Source: Galactobacter caseinivorans
GTDB taxonomy: Bacteria > Actinomycetota > Actinomycetes > Actinomycetales > Micrococcaceae
Direction of reading: 5' to 3'
Length of the DNA stretch: 64,000 nt
NCBI RefSeq assembly: GCF_003640665.1
Contig: NZ_QQXL01000008.1
Location: 62,001 to 126,000, forward strand
The translations under genes and the position numbers were made by a program. The notes beneath the pieces were generated by a model that did no database searches, was not told the origin of the DNA, and was given only the letters and a program-made list of their open reading frames with translations. Positions 40,656 through 48,443 of this stretch are shown here, piece by piece (within the stretch, counting starts at the first letter, position 1; each line of letters starts with the position of its first letter).

Positions 40656-41303
40656 TTACGTCCCCAGGTACAGGCGCCAAAAGGCGGCGACGTCGCGCAA
40701 CTCCTCGGCGCCGATCCCGTGGCCCATGCCCGGATACGTCCGGGCGGTGAGCCGCGTGCGTTCCTCCAACCACTCCCCTGCGGAGTCCTGCGCGTCAGGG
40801 TTGATGACCAGGTCGGCGCGGTCGCGACCCCAAAAGAACGGCACGGGATCCGCCTCCGTACCCCCGCCAAGGTCAAGCAGCGGTTGGTCCACCACAAAGC
40901 CTGAGAGCCCCACGCCAGTGGCATAGCGTCCTGGGCGCAGCCGCATCATGGTGGTGGCCATGGCCATGCCCTGCGAATGCCCCGCCACGGAGACGGAGCG
41001 GTGGTGCGGGGCCAGCTCGTCCTGCACCGTGAAGGCGTGCTGCGCGGCCTCCAGCACGTGGGCCAGGTCCGGGCGCAGTCCCCAATCCAGCAGGAACCAA
41101 CCGTACTCGTCGTCGTCCATCTCAAAGGGGCCGCGGATGGCCACGCCGGTGGCGCTGGGCGGCAGCGCATCAAAGAGTCCGCTCACGCGATCGGTATCGG
41201 ATCCGTAGCCGTGAAGGATCAGGACCAGGTCCGTGCCCTCCGCCTCACGCTCGGAACGCGAACGCACCACAACGGGGCGCCGGGGAGGCACGGAGTTGAC
41301 CAC
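40656..41303 (-). CDS. Alpha/beta hydrolase, phospholipase/carboxylesterase type
   Basis: A 215-aa serine hydrolase. DLVLILHGYGSD is the oxyanion loop, VAGHSQGMAMA the nucleophile elbow with Ser, VINPDAQD the acid region and PGMGHGIGAEEL the catalytic His. No signal peptide is present. It resembles YpfH-like cytoplasmic esterases of the carboxylesterase 2 family. It starts with GTG, 4 nt after the stop of the secreted EEP-fold gene, so the two form one unit. Confidence 0.88.
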   Translation of the reverse strand: MVNSVPPRRPVVVRSRSEREAEGTDLVLILHGYGSDTDRVSGLFDALPPSATGVAIRGPFEMDDDEYGWFLLDWGLRPDLAHVLEAAQHAFTVQDELAPHHRSVSVAGHSQGMAMATTMMRLRPGRYATGVGLSGFVVDQPLLDLGGGTEADPVPFFWGRDRADLVINPDAQDSAGEWLEERTRLTARTYPGMGHGIGAEELRDVAAFWRLYLGT

Positions 41304-41307
41304 GCGC

Positions 41308-42495
41308 CTAGCGGCTCAGGCTCACCCAGACCAGGCGCGAGCTGACGCCCGTGGGCTGATCGGTGGCGGCCTTGGCCATGCCGGAGCGCTGGGTGCGCAT
41401 CTCGCTGGAGGGCACCACGTAGTCAAAGCGGCCGGAATCCTCCACGCCAATGCGGGTGGAACGGGCGCTGTCATCGAGCAACTTGCGCAGGGGTGCTGAC
41501 CACACAAACGGTGCGGCGGCGCGGCTACGATCCGAGCCCCAGCTCGGTGCCACGGTGCCTGCGCCTGCGGCGTCAAGGAAACTCTGCACCGAGGAGGAGC
41601 CTGCATCGTTCTGGTCCGCGTCGGCACCCAGGGATCCCACCACCACGGTCCGGGCTGAGGCGGCCAGCGGGCCCGGACGGCCCTGATCATCCACGATGGA
41701 TTTCAGGGAGGCGTCTCCGGAGGAGTAGCGAGTCAGGAAGCTGAGCTGATCCTCGTGGCGCTGCTCGTCCGCGGCCTCGGATCCGCCGGCGGGAGTGGCA
41801 GAGGTAGCAAGGACGTGGACGGTGGAGCTACCCACGGTCAGCGGCACGTCCCACAGGCTCGTCGACTGCAGGGGCAAGGTGCTGGTGACCAGGGACGAGT
41901 AGCCGGCCTGCTTCACGTGATTTCCGGGCAGGTCCTTCCACAGCATCGAGTCAAAGGTGCGCACAGCGGAGTTATCGATGGGGAGGCGCGAAAGCACCAC
42001 CATTGATTCCTGGCCCTCAAAGGCGCCGTGCCCCAGCGCGTCCCCGGGACCCCCGACGGTGCCGTCTTCGTCCAGGTCGGCACCGGAGGCCACACCCGAG
42101 TTGGTCTGAGGGGCAAAAACAAAGGAGTACGTAATGGGCTGGGTGCCGTCTTGGGCCTTTTCCAGGTACTGCTCCCGCAGCACATCAACGGTGGCCGCGG
42201 AGGAGTCGACGTCGATTCCGGTCAGCACCACCACATCCGGGCGGGCACCCTGCAGGCTCTTGGCAAGATCCTTGGCGGCCTCGTCGTTTCCGGAACGCAG
42301 GGAGGACAGGACCTTTCCGTCCTCGTCAGCGCTGAGGCCCGCGTCCGCGGTGGCCACGATGATGCTCGGGTTCGTCGCTGCGCCGGGCTCCATCGCGGTG
42401 CGCGAAGGTGCGGCGGCGTTGGCTGCTACCGGCGCAAGCAGCACCAGCGCAGCGCTGGTGAAGGCGGCCAAAACCGCGGCACGGGAGCGTTGCAT
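41308..42495 (-). CDS. Secreted endonuclease/exonuclease/phosphatase-fold protein lacking catalytic residues
   Basis: A 395-aa exported protein with a Sec signal (MQRSRAAVLAAFTSAALVLLAPVAANA). It is collinear with an actinobacterial secreted EEP family: ARPDVVVL, DGTQPITYSFVFAPQTNSGVASGADLDEDGTVGGPGDALG, FEGQESMVVLSRLPID, LWKDLPG, WDVPL, RHEDQLSFLTRY, RFDYVVPSSEM and SRLVWVSL. The catalytic positions differ: the usual N-E-F-D is LTGID (91-95), SHPTP is TSATP (231-235), GDQNAD is GSLGAD (288-293), and SSDHRLVWV is SSRLVWV with the Asp-His pair gone. Only Asp358 of FDYV remains. A structural or binding role is therefore more likely than hydrolysis. ATG at 42495 fits the signal peptide. Confidence 0.8.
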   Translation of the reverse strand: MQRSRAAVLAAFTSAALVLLAPVAANAAAPSRTAMEPGAATNPSIIVATADAGLSADEDGKVLSSLRSGNDEAAKDLAKSLQGARPDVVVLTGIDVDSSAATVDVLREQYLEKAQDGTQPITYSFVFAPQTNSGVASGADLDEDGTVGGPGDALGHGAFEGQESMVVLSRLPIDNSAVRTFDSMLWKDLPGNHVKQAGYSSLVTSTLPLQSTSLWDVPLTVGSSTVHVLATSATPAGGSEAADEQRHEDQLSFLTRYSSGDASLKSIVDDQGRPGPLAASARTVVVGSLGADADQNDAGSSSVQSFLDAAGAGTVAPSWGSDRSRAAAPFVWSAPLRKLLDDSARSTRIGVEDSGRFDYVVPSSEMRTQRSGMAKAATDQPTGVSSRLVWVSLSR

Positions 42496-42734
42496 AGATT
42501 CCAGAGTAGGCCGCTGATGGCAGGGCGCAAGGTGGTTTATTCGTGCTTCACACTGGCTCAGACCCCTTGCAAAATGCGGCTCGCCGGGGATCAGGGAGTC
42601 AGGATCCGCGCCATCCATCGGAAGCCCCGTTGTCTATCATCTGGATGGATGAAATACGATCCTGGCCCCCGGGAACAATTCCGATACCGAACCTTGACCT
42701 GCCCGTGACCTTTTGTTGGCCGCCGGGCCGCGCA

Positions 42735-43649
42735 TTAGCCGTGCAGTGGGCGCTCGGTCACCTGTTCCTCCGGCGGCTCCAGTTGAAAGGTGGAGTGCTC
42801 AAAGGACACGTCGAAATGCTCCGCGGCGCAGGTTTGAAGCTTGCGCAGAATCTCCACCGCGCCGCCGTCCCGGAAGGCCGCTTCCTCCACCACCACGTGC
42901 GCCGTCATGACGGTGGTGCTGGAGGAGATGCGGGAGACGTGCAGATCATGCACGGCCACGACGCGCGGCAACTCCTCCAGGTGCACCTTGAGTTCCCCGG
43001 CCTCGATCCCCTCCGGCGCGGCCTCCATCAGCACGCGAACGGCCTGCCACAGGATCTTCGCGGCGCGCGGCAGGATCAGCAGGGCGATCAACAGGCCCGC
43101 CACCGCATCCACCCAGGTCCAGCCCATCGTCACAATCAGGATGCCGGAGACCAACACGGCCACCGAGCCCACCGCGTCGTTCAGGACCTCAAGGGTTGCC
43201 GCGCGCATGTTCAGGCTGGCCTTGTCACCACCGCGCAGCACCAGCAGCGAAATCACATTGGCCAGCAGCCCGATCACGCCAAAGATAATGAGTCCCACGC
43301 CGGGAACTTCTGAGGGTTCACCCAATCGGCGAATGCCCTCGATCAGCACAAAGACGCCCACGCTGAGCAGGATCGCGGCCTGGGCCGTGGCGGAGACGAT
43401 CTCCGCGCGCTGGAACCCCCAGGTGTAGCGCCCGGTCGCCGGGCGGGTGATGAGGCGCCCCGCCCCCAGTGCCAGCCCGAGCCCCAGCACATCCGTCAGC
43501 ATGTGCGCCGCGTCCACCAGCAGGGCGAGCGAGCCCGTGATGATGGCCCCAACGACCTCCACCACCAGCACCACAGACGTGAGCGAGAACGCGATCAGGA
43601 GCCTGCGATGGTTGGTCGTGGCCGTGCCGTGAGCGTGGTCGTGTCCCAT
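42735..43649 (-). CDS. CDF-family divalent metal cation exporter (CzcD/ZitB-like)
   Basis: A 304-aa cation diffusion facilitator with six TM segments. The His-rich N-terminus MGHDHAHG is followed by TM2 metal ligands in LLVDAAHMLTDVLG (Asp46, His49, Asp53 region) and TM5 ATLEVLNDAVGS, where Glu replaces the more common His. The C-terminal cytoplasmic domain VAVHDLHVSRISSSTTVMTAHVVV matches the family. It would export Zn2+ or a similar ion in exchange for protons. A 34-bp palindrome 65 nt upstream and the ArsR gene next door point to metal-responsive control. Confidence 0.94.
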   Translation of the reverse strand: MGHDHAHGTATTNHRRLLIAFSLTSVVLVVEVVGAIITGSLALLVDAAHMLTDVLGLGLALGAGRLITRPATGRYTWGFQRAEIVSATAQAAILLSVGVFVLIEGIRRLGEPSEVPGVGLIIFGVIGLLANVISLLVLRGGDKASLNMRAATLEVLNDAVGSVAVLVSGILIVTMGWTWVDAVAGLLIALLILPRAAKILWQAVRVLMEAAPEGIEAGELKVHLEELPRVVAVHDLHVSRISSSTTVMTAHVVVEEAAFRDGGAVEILRKLQTCAAEHFDVSFEHSTFQLEPPEEQVTERPLHG

Positions 43650-43713
43650 GAGAGCCTCCGGACTCTGGTGTTGCGTGGTGGCGCCCCGGTGGACGCCTCA
43701 TGGAAGGACTCTA

Positions 43714-43747
43714 CCTCGCTATCTGCGCATGTGCGCAGATAGCGAGG
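43714..43747. promoter_or_regulatory. 34-bp palindrome, operator of the metal exporter gene
   Basis: Arms CCTCGCTATCTGCGCA and TGCGCAGATAGCGAGG are perfectly complementary over 16 bp around a central TG. It lies between the ArsR gene and the CDF gene, 65 nt before the exporter start codon. ArsR/SmtB regulators bind such 12-2-12-like repeats. Confidence 0.75.
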
Positions 43748-43810
43748 AAAGATGACGCGGTTCACAGGATTCGGCACGGGCGTCGGCCGTGGATCCCCTG
43801 AGTTACCCAC

Positions 43811-43875
43811 GATCCCCCGTGTTTTCGTGGATCCCCTGCCCACTAGACAGGGGATCCCCGAAAACACGGGGGATC
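43811..43875. repeat. GGATCCCC double-hairpin repeat family B, copy 2
   Basis: An outer 17-bp perfect stem (GATCCCCCGTGTTTTCG at 43811-43827 with its complement at 43859-43875) encloses an inner 10-bp stem (GGATCCCCTG/CAGGGGATCC). Loop TAGA is shared with copy 1 (21616). It lies downstream of arsR and could terminate it. Confidence 0.75.
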
Positions 43876-43952
43876 CACGGGGCACCCCACCCAGCCCCAC
43901 GCCGTCGGGCAGGTGCTGACCCAACCAAGCTCAGACGCGCAGTCCGAGCGGA

Positions 43953-44306
43953 TCAGTGCTCGGGCGGCTCGTCGTGCCCCAGCGGCACGCTGTCCGTGGC
44001 GTGCGCGGCCTGCTGCAACGCGTCCACCACCAGGCGAGCCGCGTGCGGATTAGCCAGGCCGTAGAAGACGCGATTCCCCTCCTGGCGGGAGTGGACCAGG
44101 TGCGCCAGGCGCAGCTTCGCCAGGTGCTGAGAGACGGCGGCCGGGGACTTGCCCACGCGCTCGGCGAGCTCATTCACGGAGACCTCGCCGCCGCGCATCG
44201 CCAGGATGAGCCTGACCCGCGTGGCGTCCGCCAGCATGGTGAAGACCTCCACAGCGATCTCCACGAAGGGGCTGTCCGGGTCCACCGAGTCCCGCGCGGG
44301 GTGCAT
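43953..44306 (-). CDS. ArsR/SmtB-family metal-responsive repressor
   Basis: A 117-aa winged-helix regulator: TMLADATRVRLILAMRGGEVSVNELAERVGKSPAAVSQHLAKLRLAHLVHSRQEGNRVFYGLANPHAARLV. The His-rich C-terminus (QQAAHATDSVPLGHDEPPEH) offers an alpha5-type metal site with candidate ligands Asp and His. It is expected to repress the adjacent CDF exporter gene until zinc or a similar metal binds. The ATG at 44306 has AGGGG 9 nt upstream; an ATG at 44315 is too close to it. Confidence 0.92.
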   Translation of the reverse strand: MHPARDSVDPDSPFVEIAVEVFTMLADATRVRLILAMRGGEVSVNELAERVGKSPAAVSQHLAKLRLAHLVHSRQEGNRVFYGLANPHAARLVVDALQQAAHATDSVPLGHDEPPEH

Positions 44307-44439
44307 ATCCGTCATACCCCTATTCAACCGCGCCGCAGGCCCTCGCGCTCACCCGCGGATGCACGTGCCCGCGGAAACCAGGCGCCGGCCCCCCGCCCTT
44401 CCGGTAGCCTCGCTCCATCCCCGACCGTCAGGAAGCACC

Positions 44440-45657
44440 GTGCCCCGGACCACCGCCCTCCCCGGAGAAGACGCCGCGCGCCTTGCCGGCTACGAGGATG
44501 CCCTGCACGCCGCGGGTCTCGACTCGCGGCCGGTCGCCGTCCTTGACGCCGCGGCGCTGGAGGCAAACGTCGCGGACCTGGGAACCCGGGCTGCCGGGGT
44601 GCCGCTGCGCCTGGCGTCCAAGTCCGTCCGCGTCCGCGGCGTCCTGGACCGCGTCCTGGCCACTGAATTTTTTGAGGGCCTCCTGGCCTTCACCCTCCCC
44701 GAGGCCCTCTGGCTGGCTTCCCACGGGAACGGCAATCTGGTGATCGGCTACCCCACGGCGGACGCCGCCGGGCTTCGGGAGCTTGCCGCGAGCGACCCAG
44801 CCCGCGCCGCGATCACCCTCATGGTGGACTCGACCGAGCAGCTGGACTTCATCGACACCGCCGCCCCCGGCCACCCCGAGCTGCGCGTGGCCCTGGAGTT
44901 AGACGCCTCCTACCGCCCCACCCGTTCCCTGCAGATCGGTGCCGCCCGCTCCCCCGTTCACCGCCCAGATCAGCTCGCCGCGCTCGCCACGGCCGTGGTC
45001 CGGCGCCCCGGCTTCAAGGTGGTGGGGCTGATGGCCTACGAGGGTCAGGTGGCCGGCGTGGGCAACGCCGGCTCGGGCCCGCGCGCGGCGGCAGTGCGCG
45101 CCATGCAGGCGGCCTCCTCCAAGGAGCTGGCCCAGCGCCGCGCGGAGGCCGTGGCCGCCGTGCGGCTGGTCGCCGAGCTCGAGTTTGTGAACGGAGGCGG
45201 GACGGGATCCATCGAGTCCACGGCCGCGGAGCCCGCCATCACGGAGGTCGCCGCCGGCTCCGGGGTCTTTGGCCCCGGCCTCTTTGATCACTACACCCAC
45301 TTCTCACCGCACCACGCCTTGCACTTTGGCCTGGACGTGGTGCGCCGCCCCAGCCCGGAAACGGCCACAGTATTGGGTGGCGGATGGGTGGCCTCCGGCC
45401 CGCCGGCCGCGGATCGCCTCCCCACCATCGCCTGGCCGCGCGGCCTCAAGTACCGCCCCACGGAGGCCGCGGGAGAGGTCCAAACCCCGCTGGTCGGCGA
45501 CGCCGCGCGCAGGCTCCACCCGGGCGACGTCGTCTGGTTCCGTCACGCCAAGGCCGGAGAGTTGTGTGAGCGAGTCAACGAGCTGGCAGTCATCCGGGAC
45601 GGCAGCGTCGAGGACGTGCTGCCCACCTACCGCGGCGAGGGAAAGGCCTTCCTATGA
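44440..45657 (+). CDS. Type III PLP enzyme: D-threonine aldolase/D-serine deaminase-like (alanine racemase N-domain)
   Basis: A 405-aa PLP protein of the actinobacterial 'amino acid deaminase/aldolase' group. VAVLDAAALEANVADLG precedes the PLP lysine, Lys61 in LRLASKSVRVRGVL; PLP phosphate-binding FVNGGGTGSIEST and VAAGSGVFGPGLFDHY follow; the C-terminal D-serine dehydratase-like domain (LHPGDVVWFRHAKAGELCERVNELAVI) carries the His-x-Cys type metal ligands seen in D-threonine aldolases. The GTG start has CAGGAAG upstream. Its stop overlaps the start of the oxidase gene (ATGA), an arrangement common in Arthrobacter relatives. Confidence 0.88.
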   Translation: MPRTTALPGEDAARLAGYEDALHAAGLDSRPVAVLDAAALEANVADLGTRAAGVPLRLASKSVRVRGVLDRVLATEFFEGLLAFTLPEALWLASHGNGNLVIGYPTADAAGLRELAASDPARAAITLMVDSTEQLDFIDTAAPGHPELRVALELDASYRPTRSLQIGAARSPVHRPDQLAALATAVVRRPGFKVVGLMAYEGQVAGVGNAGSGPRAAAVRAMQAASSKELAQRRAEAVAAVRLVAELEFVNGGGTGSIESTAAEPAITEVAAGSGVFGPGLFDHYTHFSPHHALHFGLDVVRRPSPETATVLGGGWVASGPPAADRLPTIAWPRGLKYRPTEAAGEVQTPLVGDAARRLHPGDVVWFRHAKAGELCERVNELAVIRDGSVEDVLPTYRGEGKAFL

Positions 45658-47027
45658 AGACAACCGGGTTCTCCGCGCAGCACGGCCAGCGCGGCGCCAA
45701 GCAGCCAGCACTCGTGGATCGCCATGGCGTGTGGCGCAATTGGGGTCGCAGCGCGCAGTCCCGACCCAGCGGCGTCGAGCAGCCGGGAACCGAAGACCAA
45801 CTGCTGGCGCTCCTGCGCGCCGCACATCGCGAGGGGCGGCGGGTCAAGGTCGTGGGCGGGGGCCATTCCTTCACTGATATCGCGGCCACAGACGGAACCC
45901 TGATCAGCCTGGACCGGCTGCAGGGGCTCACGCGCGTTGATCCCGTCAGCGGGCTGGTTTCCCTGCTCGGCGGCACGCGGGTGTGGCGCATTTCTGACGC
46001 GCTGGAGCCGTACGGGCTGGCGCTGGCGAACATGGGGGACATTGATCGCCAGTCCATCGCTGGCGCCCTGGCCACGGGCACGCATGGCACGGGTCTGGGC
46101 TTCACGGGGTACTCCGGGATGTTGCGCTCGGTGCGGATCGCGCTGGCGGACGGCACGGTGCTCACGGCGAGCGCGCAGCATCACCCCGAACTGTTCCAGG
46201 CCGCTCGCGTGGGCCTTGGCGCCATCGGCGTGCTGCTGGAGGTCACGCTGCAGTGCGTCCCGGCGTTCACGGTCTCCGCGGCGGAGCACCCCGAGCCGCT
46301 GGAGCACATGATCGAGTCCTTTGTGCAGCGCAGCCGCGAGGTGGATCACCTGGAGTTCTACTGGTTCCAGCACACCCAGCTCGCCGCGACCAAGAGCAAT
46401 ATGCGCCAGGAGGCGGGGGTTTCGCGGCGCCCGCTGACACGGCGGCAACACCTGCTCGACGACGAGTTGCTGGGTAACGGCGGACTCCGCCTTCTCTGCG
46501 AGGCGGGCAGGGCGATACCCCGAGCCGTTCCCGCACTCAACCGTTTTGCGGCGACGGCCATGGGGGATCGGCAGTATTCGGACCGCTCCGACCGGATCTT
46601 CGTTTCGCCGCGGCGCACGCGCTTCAGAGAGATGGAGTACGCGGTGCCCCTGGAGGACTTTGAGGAGGTCTTCCGCGAGGTCATGGCCGCCGTGAATGGC
46701 TGTGGTTCCGGGATCACTTTCCCTGTGGAGGTGCGCACGGCCGGCGCGGACGATACGTGGTTGGGCACCGCGTCCGGCCGGGAGAGCGCCTATTTTGCGC
46801 TGCACCGCTTCGTGAAGGAGGACCACGTGCCCTTTTTCGCGGCGGTGGAGCCCATCCTGCGGGCCGCCGGCGGGCGCCCCCACTGGGGCAAGATCCACAC
46901 CATGGACGCGCCGGATCTGGCACGGGTTTATCCGCGCTTCGAGGACTTCCGGCGGGTGCGCGCCCAAGTGGACCCCGGCGGGATGTTCGCCAACGCCTAC
47001 CTGGATCGGGTGGTGGGGCGGGGCTGA
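45654..47027 (+). CDS. FAD-linked D-arabinono-1,4-lactone oxidase-type enzyme
   Basis: A 457-aa sugar-lactone/alditol oxidase. Residues 15-190 form the vanillyl-alcohol-oxidase FAD domain (VKVVGGGHSFTDIAATDGTLISLDRLQGL, NMGDIDRQSIAGALATGTHGTGLGF), residues 195-457 the ALO domain (LEFYWFQHT, PRRTRFREMEYAVPLEDFEEVF, HWGKIHTMDAPDLARVYPRFEDFRRVRAQVDPGGMFANAYLDRV). The HWGK motif is typical of the family active site. Substrate may be a sugar alcohol or lactone. Translationally coupled to the PLP enzyme upstream. Confidence 0.92.
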   Translation: MKTTGFSAQHGQRGAKQPALVDRHGVWRNWGRSAQSRPSGVEQPGTEDQLLALLRAAHREGRRVKVVGGGHSFTDIAATDGTLISLDRLQGLTRVDPVSGLVSLLGGTRVWRISDALEPYGLALANMGDIDRQSIAGALATGTHGTGLGFTGYSGMLRSVRIALADGTVLTASAQHHPELFQAARVGLGAIGVLLEVTLQCVPAFTVSAAEHPEPLEHMIESFVQRSREVDHLEFYWFQHTQLAATKSNMRQEAGVSRRPLTRRQHLLDDELLGNGGLRLLCEAGRAIPRAVPALNRFAATAMGDRQYSDRSDRIFVSPRRTRFREMEYAVPLEDFEEVFREVMAAVNGCGSGITFPVEVRTAGADDTWLGTASGRESAYFALHRFVKEDHVPFFAAVEPILRAAGGRPHWGKIHTMDAPDLARVYPRFEDFRRVRAQVDPGGMFANAYLDRVVGRG

Positions 47028-47101
47028 TTCCCTCAGGGGTCTGCACGCTCTGCGACATGGGTCAGCGACGACCCACCCTTGACAGCCACCCCACTTCAGT
47101 G

Positions 47102-47127
47102 GTTCATTAGTCGAGTAACTAACCAAC
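47102..47127. promoter_or_regulatory. Operator of the GntR/YtrA-type ABC operon
   Basis: GTT-N2-TTAGT and ACTAA-N2-AAC are mirror images around a 6-nt centre, 19 nt before the regulator's start codon. A TTGACA hexamer at 47079-47084 places the repeat over the expected -10 region, as for an autorepressor. Confidence 0.55.
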
Positions 47128-47145
47128 AAAGCAAGGACGCAGTCG

Positions 47146-47520
47146 ATGTTCGACGATTCGCGGGCGATCTTCTTCCAGATCGCCGAGCAGCTGGAGGAGC
47201 AGGTGCTGGACGGCACCCTCCCCGAGGGGGCGCGCGCACCCTCCACCAACGAGCTCGCCGCCTTCCACGGCATCAACCCGGCCACCGCCGCCAAGGGCCT
47301 GAATCTCTTAGTGGACGCCGGAGTCCTGCACAAGCAGCGAGGAATCGGCATGTTCGTCTCCACCGGCGCCCGCCAGGCGTTGCGCACCCGCCGCCAGCAG
47401 GACTTCGCGGCAACCTTCCTCACCCCCGTGCTGGCAGAAGCCGCGCGGCTGGGTATGACCCGCGAGGAGCTGGCGCAGATGCTCCTCTCCACCACCATTA
47501 CCCCTTCGGAGAAGCCATGA
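47146..47520 (+). CDS. GntR-family regulator, YtrA subfamily
   Basis: A 124-aa regulator with a GntR winged helix (IFFQIAEQLEEQVLDGTLPEGARAPSTNELAAFHGINPATAAKGLNLLVDAGVLHKQRGIGMFV) and the short two-helix YtrA-type tail, with no ligand-binding domain. Such proteins repress the ABC exporter encoded behind them and respond to wall-active compounds in other bacteria. AAGGA precedes the ATG; the stop overlaps the ATPase start (ATGA). A palindrome lies just upstream. Confidence 0.92.
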   Translation: MFDDSRAIFFQIAEQLEEQVLDGTLPEGARAPSTNELAAFHGINPATAAKGLNLLVDAGVLHKQRGIGMFVSTGARQALRTRRQQDFAATFLTPVLAEAARLGMTREELAQMLLSTTITPSEKP

Positions 47521-48443
47521 ATGCCACACCCGCACTGGAATTGCGTGGGCTCAGCAAGGCCTATCGCGACACCACGGCCCTTGAATCCGTCACCACCACC
47601 TTGGCCGCAGGCCACATCTATGGCCTGCTGGGCCGCAACGGCGCCGGCAAGTCCACGCTCATGTCCCTGGCCACGGCGCAGGCCTTCCCCAGCGCGGGGG
47701 ACGCGCTCGTTTTTGGCCACACACCCTACGAGCACCGCGCCACGTTGGCGCGCATGTGCTTCATGAAGGAGTCCCAGAAGTACCCGGACGACTACACGGT
47801 CAAGCACGCGCTCGCCTCCGCCGCCATCGCCTACCCCAACTGGGATCAGGCCTTCGCGGACCAGCTGGTCGGTGAGTTGCGCCTGCCCCTCAAGCGACGC
47901 ATCAAGAAGCTCAGCCGCGGGCAATTTAGCTCGGTTGGCATCGTGATTGGGCTGGCGTCCCGGGCGGATCTCACGTTCTTTGATGAGCCGTATCTGGGCC
48001 TGGATGCGGTGGCGCGGCAGGTCTTTTACGACCACCTGCTGGCGGATTTCGCGGAGCACCCGCGCACCGTGGTGCTCTCCAGCCACCTGATCGACGAGAT
48101 CGCGGACGTCCTGGAGCACGTGCTGCTCCTGGAGGACGGGCACCTGGTTTTGGACGCGCCGGTGGAGGAGGTTCGCGGGGCGGTCACGTCCCTGAGCGGG
48201 CCTTCGCAGGCGGTGCTCGACGCCGCTGCCGGCCTTCCGATCTTGGCTCGCCGGGACTTGGGTCCCGTCACGCAACTCACCGTCCGGGGGCGCTTTGATG
48301 CGGCTGCCCGTGCGGCAGCAGAGGCGGCGGGGGTCGGCGTGGCGGCCGAGTCCCTGCAGCAGTCCATCGTTTATCTCACGCGGGCCTCGGAGGCCAGCAC
48401 CACCACGGCCCACACCAGCACCCTCTCAGGAGGCACGTCATGA
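47517..48443 (+). CDS. ABC transporter ATP-binding protein (YtrB-like)
   Basis: A 308-aa ATPase. Walker A is GRNGAGKST, the signature is LSRGQFSSV (a diverged LSGGQ), Walker B is LTFFDEPYLGLD, with the switch His in VLSSHLIDEIADVLEHV. The weak signature is usual in YtrB/BcrA-like regulated exporters. Its start and stop both overlap neighbours by 4 nt, linking regulator, ATPase and permease into one coupled operon. The exported compound is unknown. Confidence 0.92.
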   Translation: MNATPALELRGLSKAYRDTTALESVTTTLAAGHIYGLLGRNGAGKSTLMSLATAQAFPSAGDALVFGHTPYEHRATLARMCFMKESQKYPDDYTVKHALASAAIAYPNWDQAFADQLVGELRLPLKRRIKKLSRGQFSSVGIVIGLASRADLTFFDEPYLGLDAVARQVFYDHLLADFAEHPRTVVLSSHLIDEIADVLEHVLLLEDGHLVLDAPVEEVRGAVTSLSGPSQAVLDAAAGLPILARRDLGPVTQLTVRGRFDAAARAAAEAAGVGVAAESLQQSIVYLTRASEASTTTAHTSTLSGGTS

